A stretch of DNA of 64,000 nt, from contig CM057461.1 of assembly GCA_030035585.1 (NCBI GenBank), forward strand, positions 1,279,001 to 1,343,000, given 5' to 3'. The DNA comes from Dugong dugon. Lineage: Eukaryota; Chordata; Mammalia; Sirenia; Dugongidae. Each line of letters opens with the position of its first letter. The stretch's first letter is position 1. Below are positions 1 through 9,208 of the stretch, one piece after another. The notes below the pieces were generated by a model that was given only the letters and a program-made list of their open reading frames with translations, had not been told where the DNA came from and did no database searches. The position numbers and the translations under genes were made by a program.

Positions 1-336
1 GGTCCAGGTGCCTGTGCTTCCTGCGCATGGGTGCCTGGTGCTGGAAGGCCCACCCCAGGGCCAGAGAGAGCCCCACTGAACCCCCACCCATGGGCTGGCT
101 TTCAGTAGCAAGCTTGGTTTCCACACACTGGGTGCCCTATCTGGACAGCCCTTGTTTACTGCCCTGTCAGCCCCTGCGTGAGGGTGGGGCCTGGCCTGTG
201 GGGGTCCCCAGCTACCCATGCCTGGCCCAGGGCCTGGGCCCACTCTATGAAGACACTGGGGCAGGGGGTGCCTCAGCTCAGTCTGGGATAGAGGATGCTG
301 ATCCTATACACAAGAGGGTCAGGAATCAAAGCTCAC
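1..336 (-). other. MRGBP: MRGBP intron 2, partial
   Basis: Sequence downstream of the exon 2 donor in the direction of MRGBP transcription. The donor GTGAGC is read on the minus strand from 336. I see no further exon before the window edge, so exon 3 and the rest of the gene lie outside. The stretch is GC-rich and single-copy in appearance, with no recognisable repeat. Confidence 0.75.
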
Positions 337-458
337 CAGTGCCTGCATGTCATACATGGTGCTCAGGTGGTCCCAGATGACCTTGGATGGGACCTGCCGC
401 CCTATGTTCTGACTGAACTTGTCCCGGATGCAAATCATGTGGAAGTGCCGGTTCACAC
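337..458 (-). CDS. MRGBP: MRG/MORF4L-binding protein, exon 2
   Basis: Second coding exon of MRGBP, the vertebrate relative of yeast Eaf7. The protein is a nuclear subunit of the NuA4/TIP60 histone acetyltransferase complex and binds the MRG15 (MORF4L1) chromodomain protein. The acceptor is a pyrimidine-rich run ending in CAG at 459-460 and the donor is GTGAGC at 336. The exon is 122 nt: two bases complete the Gly codon begun in exon 1, then 40 codons. The translation contains [13 protein letters not shown] and [18 protein letters not shown], the core of the EAF7 domain, and is essentially identical to the human protein as I remember it. Residues covered are about 50-90 of roughly 200. Nothing is broken. 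The remaining exons are outside the window. Confidence 0.95.
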
Positions 459-599
459 CTGTAGGAGGTGGGCAGCAGGTAAGAGGAGAAGGGCAGGGGC
501 TGGCGGAGGAGGGAGCAGGTGTCCGTGGAGCAGGTGTCCGTGGTCGGAGTGGCAGGGAGACAGACGGGGGGGGGGGGGGGGGACATGGCAGAAGGGGCA

Positions 600-985
600 C
601 GATGGAGAGGGTCCGCGCTTTGGGGGAGTGTCCGTGCGTTAGGGGGGATCCGCGCGTTGGGGTGAGTCTGCGCGGTGGGGAGGGGGGTCTGCACGTTGGG
701 GGGGGTCCGCGCGTTGGGGAGGGGGGATCTGCACTTTGGGGGGTCTGCAGTTGGGGGAAGTCCGCGCGTTGGGGGGGGTCCGCGCGTTGGGGGGGGGGGT
801 CTGCGCGGTGGGGGGGGTCTGCGCGGTTGGGGGGGGTCTGCGCGTTGGGGGAGGTCCGCGCGGTGGGGCTCTGCGCGTTGTGGGGGTACGCGCGGTGGGG
901 AGGGAGGTCTGCGCGTTGTGGTGTCCGCGCGGTGGGGGGGAATCCGCGCGGTGTTGCGGGGCCACGCCGTTGGGGGGGGCGCCGT
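600..985 (+). repeat. G-rich minisatellite in MRGBP intron 1
   Basis: Degenerate tandem repeat of a roughly 16-20 base unit of the form 'tctgcgcgttggggggg', with about 20 copies of variable length. Almost every unit has a run of four or more G on the plus strand and a CpG-bearing 'gcgcg' core. MRGBP is transcribed from the minus strand, so its pre-mRNA carries the C-rich version and the template strand is G-rich. A separate poly-G run (about 14 G) lies at 567-581. Sequencing or assembly error is likely at such G runs. Confidence 0.85.
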
Positions 986-1068
986 GGGGGAGGGGCCCCG
1001 CCCCGCCCCCCCGGCGGTTACCCGGTCGCCCCACCCCCACGCGAGTCCGCGGCCTCCGGCGCGCTCAC

Positions 1069-1216
1069 CGACGGGCTTGTGGCCCAGCATGGCGTGGAAG
1101 AGGCACACCTCCACTTCGGGACTCCACACCACTGTCTCCTCGGCCGGGCTGGTGGCCGCCTCTCCCGGGCCCTTGTCGCCCGCGGCGCCGCCGCCGCCCA
1201 CCTCGGCCTCCCCCAT
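1069..1216 (-). CDS. MRGBP: MRG/MORF4L-binding protein, exon 1 (start codon)
   Basis: First coding exon of MRGBP. The ATG is read on the minus strand from 1216 in a good Kozak setting (GCC before ATG, G after). It gives 49 codons plus one base, ending at donor GTGAGC (1068). The translation begins [16 protein letters not shown] and ends in [14 protein letters not shown]. It matches human MRGBP across its whole length: an Ala/Gly/Glu-rich disordered head, then the start of the EAF7 domain that binds MRG15. The final G joins exon 2 in phase to make Gly-50. Upstream in-frame sequence is GC-rich without a better start. MRGBP links MRG15 to the TIP60/NuA4 complex, which acetylates histones H4 and H2A. 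Confidence 0.97.
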
Positions 1217-1260
1217 GGCCGGCGGCCGAGCTGACCCGGCGGGAGGCGCGGCCTCGCTCC

Positions 1261-1334
1261 GCGCAGGCGCACACGCAGGCGCGCGCTCGGCGGCGGGCCG
1301 CGCTCGGGCTCGCGCGCTGGCGTCGCGCAGGCGC
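1261..1334. promoter_or_regulatory. NRF1-like site cluster
   Basis: The string GCGCAGGCGC occurs at 1261-1270 and 1325-1334, with a third close variant (ACGCAGGCGCGC) at about 1273-1284. This resembles the palindromic GCGCA-n-GCGC binding site of NRF1, which is common just upstream of housekeeping-gene start sites. All three lie within 120 bases upstream of the MRGBP ATG. Binding is inferred from the motif only. Confidence 0.55.
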
Positions 1335-1378
1335 AGCGTTGCTTGGGTCCAGAACCCCCCCCCCCCTTCCCCGGCCCT

Positions 1379-1393
1379 GCGCCCCCTGGCGGC
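1379..1393. promoter_or_regulatory. CTCF-like site
   Basis: GCGCCCCCTGGCGGC closely matches the CTCF core as read in this orientation (GCGCCCCCTGGTGGC), with one difference at a tolerant position. It lies in the MRGBP promoter, 163 bases upstream of the ATG. Inference from motif only. Confidence 0.45.
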
Positions 1394-1499
1394 CGCCTCT
1401 CGTGGGGCAGCGCCCACGTGTGCGGGGACTCACGCTATGGCGTTTATAATCTGGGGATTTTTTTTTTTTTTAAGCACAATTAAAAAAAGAACACTTCTT

Positions 1500-1655
1500 T
1501 TTTTAAAAACAGAACATCATCCATTTGGAAAAGGATAGCGAGAATGGCTGCACAACTTGAAGTATGTAATCAATGTTACAGAATTGTACATGTAGAAATG
1601 GTTGGGATGACATACGTGTTGTTACGTATTTTTTCAGCACAATAAAATAAAGAAT
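1500..1655 (+). mobile_element. L1 3' UTR fragment
   Basis: A-rich fragment resembling the terminal 3' UTR of old mammalian L1 elements: 'ggctgcacaac', then 'gaattgtacat', then a tail with 'aataaaataaag'. It is a 5'-truncated copy directly followed by a second, longer L1 copy. Confidence 0.65.
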
Positions 1656-2490
1656 ATCATTACGAAAGTGAAAAGACAACCTACGGGATGGGCGAAAATA
1701 TTTGCAAGTCATATCTGATAAGGGACTTGTATCTGGAATATATAAAGAATTCTTACGACCCAATAATAAAGAGACAACCCAATTTAAAAACGGGCAAAAG
1801 ATTTGAATAGACATTTCTCCAAAGAAGATAGACAGATGGCCAATAAGCACATGAAAAGATGCTTAAAGTCATTAGCCATCAGAGAAATGCAAATTAAAAC
1901 CACAATGAGATACAACATCACACCCACTAAGACGGCTAGAATAAGAAAAAACAAAACAAACAAGTGTTGACAGGCATGTGGAGAAATTGGAACCCTAGTG
2001 CATTGCTGGTGGAATGTAAAATGGTTTAGCTGCTGTGGAAAGAGTCTGGCAGTTCCTCAAATGGTTAAACAGAACTACCATTGGAGCCAGCAATTCCACT
2101 TATAGGTATTTACCCAAGAGAAAAGAAAATATATGTCCACACAAAAATGTATACAAGAATGTTCATAGCAGCATTATTCACAGCAGCCAAACGTAGAAAC
2201 CTCCCAGTTGTCCATTAACTGATGAATGGATAAGAAATGTGGTCCATCCATACAATGGAATATTGTTCACCATAGAAAGGAATGAAGTGCTGATACATGC
2301 TACAGCATGAAAGAACCTAGCAAACATGCTGAGTGAAAAAAGCCAATCACAAAAGAACACGAATCATATGATTCTATTTATATGAAATTTCTAAAAAGTC
2401 AAATCTCTAGAGCCGGGAAGTAAAGCAGTGGTCGCGTGGGCATTAGGGCAGGGGAGGTTGAGGCCAAATGGGGAGTGATTGATAATGGGT
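1656..2490 (+). mobile_element. L1 element, 5'-truncated, first part
   Basis: End of L1 ORF2 plus 3' UTR, plus strand. Recognisable ORF2-terminal DNA includes 'gccaataagcacatgaaaagatgc', the 'cattgctggtggaatgtaaaatgg' stretch and 'ttcatagcagcattattcacagcagcc'. The reading frame is broken by many stops and indels. The element stops at about 2490 in 'gataatgggt' and resumes at about 4797 with 'tgggtacagg...ggggtgatgaaaac', so it was split by the RTE insertion between them. Confidence 0.9.
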
Positions 2491-3835
2491 TGTTGTTGCT
2501 GTTAGGTGCCCTCAAGTCACTTCCAACTCATAGTGACCCTATGTACAATGGAACGAAACACTGCCCAATCTTTTGCCATCCCCATAATCATTGCTATGTT
2601 TGAGCCCATTGTTGCAGCCACTGTGTCAATCCATCTTGTTGAGGGTCTTGTCCTTTTTCACTGACCCTCTGCTTTACCAAGCATGATGTCCTTCTCCAGG
2701 GACTGGTCCCTCCTGATAACATGTCCAAATATGTGAGATGAAATCTTGCCATCTTTGCTTCTGCGGAGCATTCTGGCTGTACTTCTTCCCAGATGGATTT
2801 GTTCATTCTTCTGGCAGTCCATGGTATACTCAATATTCTTCGCCAACACCGTAATTCAAAGGAGTCAGTTCTTGGTCTTCCTTATTCATTGTCCAGCTTT
2901 TCCATGCATATGAGGCAATTGAAAACACTATGGCTTGGGTCAAGTGCAACTTAGAAGTGACATCTTTGCTTTTTGAAACTTTAAAGAGGTCTTTTGCAGC
3001 AGATTTGCCCATGCAGTGTGTCATTTGACTTCTTGACTGCTGCTTCCATGGCTGTTGATTGTGGATCCAAGTAAAATGAAATCCTTGACAACTTCAGTCT
3101 TTTCTCCATTTATCATGATGTTGCTTATTGGGCCACTTGTGAGGATTTTTGTTTCTTATGTTGAGGTGTAATCCATACTGAAGGCTGTAGTCTTTGACCT
3201 TCATCAATAAGTGCTTCAAGTCCTCTTCACTTTCAGCAAGCAAAGCTGTGTCATCTGCATAACGCAGGTTGTTAATGAGTCTTCCTCCAATCCTGATGCT
3301 GTGTTCTTCTGTACATAGTCCAGTTTCTCAGATTGTTTGCTCAGCATACAAATTGAATAAGTATGGTAAAATGTTACAACCCTGAAGCACACCTTTCCTG
3401 ATTTTACACCATGCAGTATCCCCTTGTTCTATTCGAACAACTGCCTCTTGGTCTATGTACAGGTCCTGCAAAAGCACAATTAAGTGTTCTGGAATTTCCA
3501 TTCTTTGCAATGTTATTCATAATTTGTTATGATCCACACAGTCGAATGCCTTTGCATAGTCAATAAAACACAGGTGAGCATCTTTCTGGTATTCTCTGCT
3601 TTCAGCCAAGATTCATCTAACATTAGCAATGATATCCCTGGTTCCACATCCTCTTCTAAATCCAGCTTGAACTTCTGGCAGTTCCCTGTCAATGTACTGC
3701 TGCAACCACTTTTGAATTATCTTCAGCAAAATATTATCAGTGTGTGATGTTAATGATATTGTTCAATAATTTCCACATTCTGTTGGATCACTTTTCTTTG
3801 GAATGGGATCTCTTCCAGTGGTTTGGCCAGGTTAG

Positions 3836-3895
3836 AAAAAGCAAACCAAACCCCTTGCCGTTGAGTCGATTCCGATTCATAGTGACCCTATAGCT
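3836..3895 (-). mobile_element. AfroSINE tail fragment within RTE
   Basis: The stretch 'ccgttgagtcgattccgattcatagtgaccctatag' is the complement of an AfroSINE 3' region. It sits where the RTE frame should continue, so it is a short, truncated secondary insertion. Confidence 0.65.
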
Positions 3896-4089
3896 GTCTT
3901 CCAAATTTCTTGGCATAGACAGGTGAGCACTTACAGTGTTGCATTGGTTTGCTGAAACATCTCAACTGGTATTCTGTCAATTCCTGGAGCCTTGTTTTTT
4001 GGCCAATGCCTTCAGTGCAGCTTGGACTTCTTTCTTCAGTACCATTGGTTCTTGATCATGATTTAGGAGATTAAAATTGGAGCCATTAT

Positions 4090-4718
4090 TTCCTGTCCTT
4101 GAGTATAAAGAATGTGACCCAGCTGGAGCTGGACCCACGAGGACACATCAGCTGGGCCCTGAGGTATAAAGACAATAGCTAGGACAATCTTGGAAAACAT
4201 CTTTTAGGAAAACTTTCACATAAGCAAATCATAAACAGTGCAAAAGACCCACATATTTTCCATTGTTATCACTTTTTATTAGTGTCTAGTAGTTAGCAAG
4301 ATTTGTTGGACCAGTGGAGACCCTCCTACTGTCATTACTAAAACCTGTACCAATGATTACTAGGAGACAATCCTAAACGCAGAATCATGGTGATTTAGCA
4401 GTTTTTACCCAATTTGTGAAAAGGTGAAGCTTTCAATGTTTTCGTCCATTTTTTAATGTTAATATACACTGATGATTCTGTAACTTTCCTTAGTCTCTAA
4501 TGGACATGGCTCCGGCAGGATGCTTGTCCATTTTCCCACTTTTGCCTATTCTGTCATGTTTCTCGGACTGGAACAGACATGGTTGTAGCAGCATGCTTGT
4601 CTGGTTTCTTCGTTTGCCTCTTGGAACGTATACCGAGTAAAAGCTTTCTTTTTGCTTTATCATGACTTTGTGGTGATTTTACCCTGGGACAATCACACCA
4701 CCTCCTGAAACGGTTGAA
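4090..4718. mobile_element. Unclassified ~630-bp insertion within the RTE copy
   Basis: Alignment by eye with the longer RTE copy at 58775-61965 shows the RTE sequence breaking off at about 4718, after the segment encoding WKEYTESLYQKE, and resuming at about 4090 with 'gatcaagaaccaatggtactgaag'. The intervening DNA has no RTE similarity that I recognise. It is AT-rich and could be a solo LTR or DNA transposon. Its boundaries are approximate. Confidence 0.5.
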
Positions 4719-4796
4719 CGTGACTAATTCTTTTTGGTACAGTGACTCTGTGTATTCCTTCCATTTCCTTTGATGCTTCCTGCGTCGTTCAATATC

Positions 4797-4965
4797 GTGG
4801 GTACAGGTTTCTATCTGGGGTGATGAAAACATTCTAAAACTGACTATGGTAATGGTGGGACAACTCTGAATGTACTATAAACCACTAAATTGTGCACTTT
4901 AAATGGGTGAATGGTATGCTATGTGAATTATATCTCAATAAAGCTGTCAAGAAAAAGAAAAAACA
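4797..4965 (+). mobile_element. L1 element, 3' UTR, second part
   Basis: Continuation of the L1 interrupted at 2490: 'ggggtgatgaaaacattctaaaactg', 'aattgtgcactttaaatgggtgaatgg' and 'atatctcaataaagctgtcaag', ending in an A-rich tail at about 4965. This is the normal end of an old L1 3' UTR with its polyadenylation signal. Confidence 0.9.
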
Positions 4966-5224
4966 GAACATACTGTACTGCCAGTCCGTGCAGGGTGGGT
5001 GGGCAGCGTCAACCTGCTTTAATTGTGCCCCTTGGTCCACACATCCATCCTGCCCCGGCTACTGGGCTGCATGGGGGCTCACGACCCACACCCCAGCTGA
5101 GCGTTTCCCGTGCATCAGAAGGGGCATCTGCGCCCAGTAGGCCTACACCGCATGCCTTGGGTGCGGGGTGGTGGCCAGGTGATCCCTCGGAGTCCACCGC
5201 CGCCGCGCGGCCCCGGGCTAGGGT

Positions 5225-5545
5225 GGTGTTAAAGGCTGGGTGGGGGTGGGGATTGGGCGGGGGCTAGGGCGGGGCCTGAGTGGTCTTGGGCGGAGTCTGG
5301 GCGGGGCTTGAGGTGGCTCTGGGCGGGGCCCGTGGCCTAAGTGCGCTCTGGACGAGGGGCCCTGGGCGCGGCTTGAGTGGGTTCGGGGCGGGGCCCGGGG
5401 CGGAGTCGGGGCGGGGCCTGAGTAGGTTCCAGGCAGGGGTCGGGTAGTGGAGGGCCTGTCCGGAGTTTGGGCGGGGCCGGGACCCGTGCCTCAGGCCTGG
5501 AAGGGGCGCGAGCCTGGGTGGGGCGGGGCCTAGGGGCAGCCAGTC
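5225..5545 (+). repeat. GC-box tandem array (orphan CpG island)
   Basis: Degenerate tandem repeat of roughly 25-35 base units around 'gggcggggcctgagtgg'. The Sp1-type GC box GGGCGGGGC or GGGGCGGGGC appears at least seven times between 5268 and 5528. The block lies about 4 kb upstream of MRGBP, away from any recognised gene. It may be a simple minisatellite whose unit happens to be a GC box, or a real CpG-island promoter. Confidence 0.75.
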
Positions 5546-8500
5546 AGGACACCACCCCTTGACGAGTTCAAAGCTGCCCCCAGTCGAGGCCTCTGGGGCT
5601 GCCGGCTCCGCCCTCTCCCCGTCCCGCCCCCTCCCCCGCCGGCCCGGCCACGCCCACCGCTATCAGCTGCGCGGGGGCGAGCCTCTCCAGGCCTCAGTTT
5701 CTGCCTTCGGGAAAGGGGCCACCAACGAGCTCTCGGGAAGGAGGTCCGGCCCTGGCACTCGGTGTTCAGCGGTCATTAGTTGAACACCTACTAGCATCAG
5801 GCACGGGGTACAGAGCTGGACGGGGCACGGTTCCATGCTCCAGGAGCCGCAGCTGAAGAATCAGATCATACCCAGGAAAAGGAGTCGCGGCTTATCGCTG
5901 AAGGAGGCAGCGAAGAGAAGACGCCCCCGGGGCCCAGGGGCGGCAAGACTTCACAGGGCACAGGGACACCGGAAGCTGACCTGAGCCTGATGCTCCCAAA
6001 CACCACGGAGCATCCCCACCCCGGGACCTCACAGGCCTGGAGGAGAACAGGGATTGCCCAGGACTAGAGCTCTCTGGAGGATGTTTGGGTCACCTAGACC
6101 TCCAGCCGTGTGGGTGACCCTGGGAGGGCAGGGCTCTCCCATGATGAACAAGAAGTGGAGTTTCCATTTCGCCTTGGCAGGGAGGGCTCAGGGCCAGGTG
6201 GAACCTGCACAGAGCAGGTAAGGAAGTGTGCCAACTGTTGGCCCATCACCCACTGCTGGGTCGGGGTGCTGTGTGCATCCCTAAGGAGCACTCAAGGGCA
6301 GCTGGGGCAGTCAAGGATCTGGGATAAGGCAGGAAGTGGCAGCGCCTGGGACGTCCTCATCCTTCAGTGTAAAGTGAGGGAGGGTCTGGGCGGGCACCCT
6401 TCGAGGAGTGAGAAGTGTCAGGTGAGGTTGGTGGGAAGAGGAGAGGGCTGTCCTTCAAAAGTGAAGGTCAGCTTAGGTGTGAGTTTGTGTGTCTGTGTGT
6501 GTGCACACGTGTGGCCGTGTGTGCGTGTGTGCGCGCAACGAGGAGAAATCCTCAGAGAAGTCAGCCCTGGAGAGAGATAAGAAAGAGTCAAAAGATAGTG
6601 GATAAGGACAAAAAGTGCTCTGTATTTAAAAAAACCTGAAGATCTGTCTGTCTATCCGACTGTCTGTCTATTTATAAAGAAACCCCAGAATGGAAGGTAA
6701 GAGAATAGTGGCTCCCTGCGGGGTGGGAGGGTCCCGAGGGGCTGGGCAGTGGGCAGGGGGAAGATTCCTGACTAGGCTTCCTTTTGTATGTTCTGGTATT
6801 GAGCCACGTGAATGAGTGAGTGGCTTCTTCAAACAATAAACAAAAAAAATCTAGTGGACTATATATTATTTGTGGTCAGGAAAACCAATAATAAAGCTAT
6901 CTACTTTGTGAAAAGATAGCATTGCCTGTGACCGTTAAAAAATACCTGGAGGGCTGGGCCCCTGCTCGAGGCTGCGTCAACACCATGTGCAAGCCCAGCT
7001 CACCCCAGCCAAGTTGTCAGCCTGCTCCGTGCTGAGCACTTGTCATGAAGCCGCTGTTCATCCCAACATCCCTCTCTGAGGCAGGTGCCGTCACAATGCC
7101 CACAGTCCACAGTTAAGATTTGACAGAGAAGCCCAGCTTTGACCCATCTGTGACCCTCTGCCTTCCTGGCCTGCCCGGCTCTGGCCCCCGCAGACCCTCA
7201 TCTGGGACTCCCCTTGTAAACTCCCTCCAGCCGCCTGGGGCTGCAAAGGCCTACCCTCCTCCCCCCAACCCCTTTACCTGGCTCTCTCCCGCCCAGCCTT
7301 CCGCTCCGAGCTCAAATGTCACTGCCCCAGGAGGGTCCCTGTTCTGTCCCCGAAGTCATTCAGTGAGTGTACTTTGCATGCTTCTCATTGTGAATCACTG
7401 GTGACAACTTGTTCAGTGTCTGCCTTCCCCACGGGCTGTCAGTCAGCCCCCCCGGCAGGGCCAGAGCTGGGGCTGGTTCTGCACCCCTCTTCCAACCTCC
7501 CAGGCGGGGCCCGGCACATGGCAGTGACTGTTGTTGGACTAACCAACTGACTGACCCACCTAACCCTTGCTCATTTGGACTGCACGAGCCACCCTCCTGT
7601 TTGGACCTGGGTTGCCTAAATCTCCTTCAGAGGAGGGATTTGGCCCGGTAAGTCTCTTGATTCCAGGAATAGGTAGCTTGGCCAGGTGGGAGACACACAG
7701 GCATTGGGAAGGGATCTCTTCTGTAGTCAATGAACCCACAAGCATTCAAATTTATATATCAGTCTTGTGTGAGTTTGGCCAGTGTGAGTCAGTCCCCAGC
7801 CCAGCTCTGGGTTCTGACCAAATGGCATTTCTTGCCTGAGGAGTTGATTCTCAGTCTCTGGAAGGTGGGGGCCAGTGCTAACCCAAGGGCAGCTGTGTCC
7901 CCCACCCCTGAGGGAACACCTGGTTCTTGGTCTGTGGAAGCAGTGTTTGGAAGACTTTGGTTAAACATGCTCTCGTGTGTCACTCATCCTGTGACCCAGT
8001 CTCTGGGACAGAAGCGGAAGGCCACCCTAGTGTGGCTGGCACCGCCCTGTGGGACTGCCCCACCCCCACCCCAGCCGGACCCCTGCTCCCCCCTCCCCGG
8101 GTCCCCAGACGCCTGACACTGAGCAGGCTGCTGTACCTGGAATCAGAGCAGGGCTGGGGCATCGCTGTCCCCCAGCACAGGACGGGGCTGGTGGGCCGCC
8201 GAGCACCAGCAGGGTGCAGGGTCAGGCTGGTGGCTAGGGTCTGTCCGGTGGATTGTAACACGTGTCCAGAACTGCCCTTGAAGCATGCCTCTTAGCAAGC
8301 CCCGTGGCTGTCCGGCAACCCTGATTCAACCAAAGCGCCCCTCAGTGGAGGGTGTGCAGCGTGCAGCCCAGCTCTGTGCCCTCGATGGTGGACCCAGACA
8401 GAAACAGTGGGCTGGGACAGAAGAGAGATGGCAGGTGTCTTGCCTGCTCTCAACCGTGGCCCGCCTGGAAGAGCGGCGCCGATGGACGCTCCCTGTTCCT

Positions 8501-9045
8501 CACCCCGCTGCTTTCCTCCCGTGTGGGGAAAATCAGTGCTGGTAGGGCTGCGGCCTGGGGAGCGCCTCCTCATGGAGAAATAAGAAGCCAGGGCGGGGCG
8601 TCCAGGCGCGGAGAGGCAGGCTTGGCGCGGGGCAGCAGCCAGCGCATCTCACCTCTAGGGGGCATGTCCCGCCTGTGTTTGGACCTAAACCTTTGCTCAG
8701 AGAGTGTCTCAGCAACGCAGGGCAGGAGAGAAGTGAAGCCAGATACTGTTTCCTGGGTAACTGGCCCAGCCTCAAGGGCACCTTTCGCAGCATCGAAGAG
8801 AAAGGTCAGACTGGCAGCCATCTCCATGGGAGGAATCGAGATGCCCAGAGGGATGCTTCTCCCCTGCTGGGTGCAGTTCTGAGGGTCAGTGACATCAGTC
8901 CTCCCAGCACACACCTCCAGCCCCCCAGTATTTATTACCCTCCCCACCAGGCCGCCTTCGGAGCTCGCCTGCTGGGCTCACCTGCTGGGCACTACCAACC
9001 CGCCCTGGGGGTTATTGGCCCCTTTCGAGCTTGCAGATTTAACAA
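5546..9045. other. Intergenic sequence with no recognised gene
   Basis: GC-rich, mostly single-copy DNA upstream of MRGBP. I see a (TG)n-like run at 6475-6535, a short CTGT/CTAT run at 6645-6672, and scattered MIR-like traces (for example 'gaggcaggtgccgtcaca' near 7080). Open frames are short and lack recognisable domains or convincing splice structure. Confidence 0.5.
6475..6535 (+). repeat. TG-rich microsatellite
   Basis: Imperfect (TG)n with interspersed C and CGTG steps: 'gtgtgagtttgtgtgtctgtgtgtgtgc' and following. Confidence 0.85.
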
Positions 9046-9208
9046 ATAAAAATGCAGGCCACCCAGTTCAGTTTGAATTCCAGATAAACAACGAATGATT
9101 TTTGTAGTATAAGTATGTCCCAAATATTGCATGGGATATACTTACCACTACAAACCTTTTGTTTTTTAGCTGAAGTGCAAATTTAACTGGGCAGCCTGCA
9201 TCTTACCT
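9046..9208. mobile_element. Foldback (inverted-repeat) element, old
   Basis: About 160 bases forming a long imperfect hairpin. The left arm has 'atgcaggccacccagtt', 'agataaacaacgaatg' and 'agtataagtatgtcccaaa'. The right arm carries the complements 'tttgggacata'-like, 'gtagtggtaagtat', 'aactgggcagcctgcat' and 'tcttacc'. The centre is near 9127 ('aatattgcatgggata'). No protein is encoded. It looks like a non-autonomous foldback unit of the kind widespread in eutherian genomes. I cannot name the family. Confidence 0.65.

Larger units (their letters stand above)
990..1440 (-). promoter_or_regulatory. MRGBP: MRGBP CpG-island promoter
   Basis: Very GC- and CpG-rich segment spanning MRGBP exon 1 and about 220 bases upstream of the ATG. 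No TATA box is visible on the minus strand. It holds three NRF1-like sites, a CTCF-like site and a CACGTG E-box at 1415-1420. This is the usual architecture of a housekeeping promoter with dispersed start sites. Upstream it ends abruptly at T-rich and L1-derived sequence from about 1450. The exact transcription start cannot be read from sequence. Confidence 0.8.
2491..4796 (-). mobile_element. RTE-clade LINE (RTE1_LA-like) inserted in L1
   Basis: Reverse-orientation RTE element, 5'-truncated. Read on the minus strand it runs from the segment before the reverse transcriptase domain (WKEYTESLYQKE at about 4730-4770), through the domain (catalytic YADD at about 3250-3262), to the 3' tail at 2491 with 'ttgttgttgctgttaggtgcc'. 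Frameshifts and stops interrupt the frame throughout. It is flanked by 'tgggt' on both sides, compatible with a short target duplication, and it splits an older L1. It carries two later insertions: a SINE tail fragment (3836-3895) and an unclassified block (4090-4718). Confidence 0.9.

Noticed and set aside
350-1417. 355-codon minus-strand frame covering MRGBP exons 1 and 2 as one reading frame
   Set aside because: It reads through intron 1 and is in the wrong frame for much of exon 1. The exon structure with consensus GT-AG junctions explains the conserved protein better.
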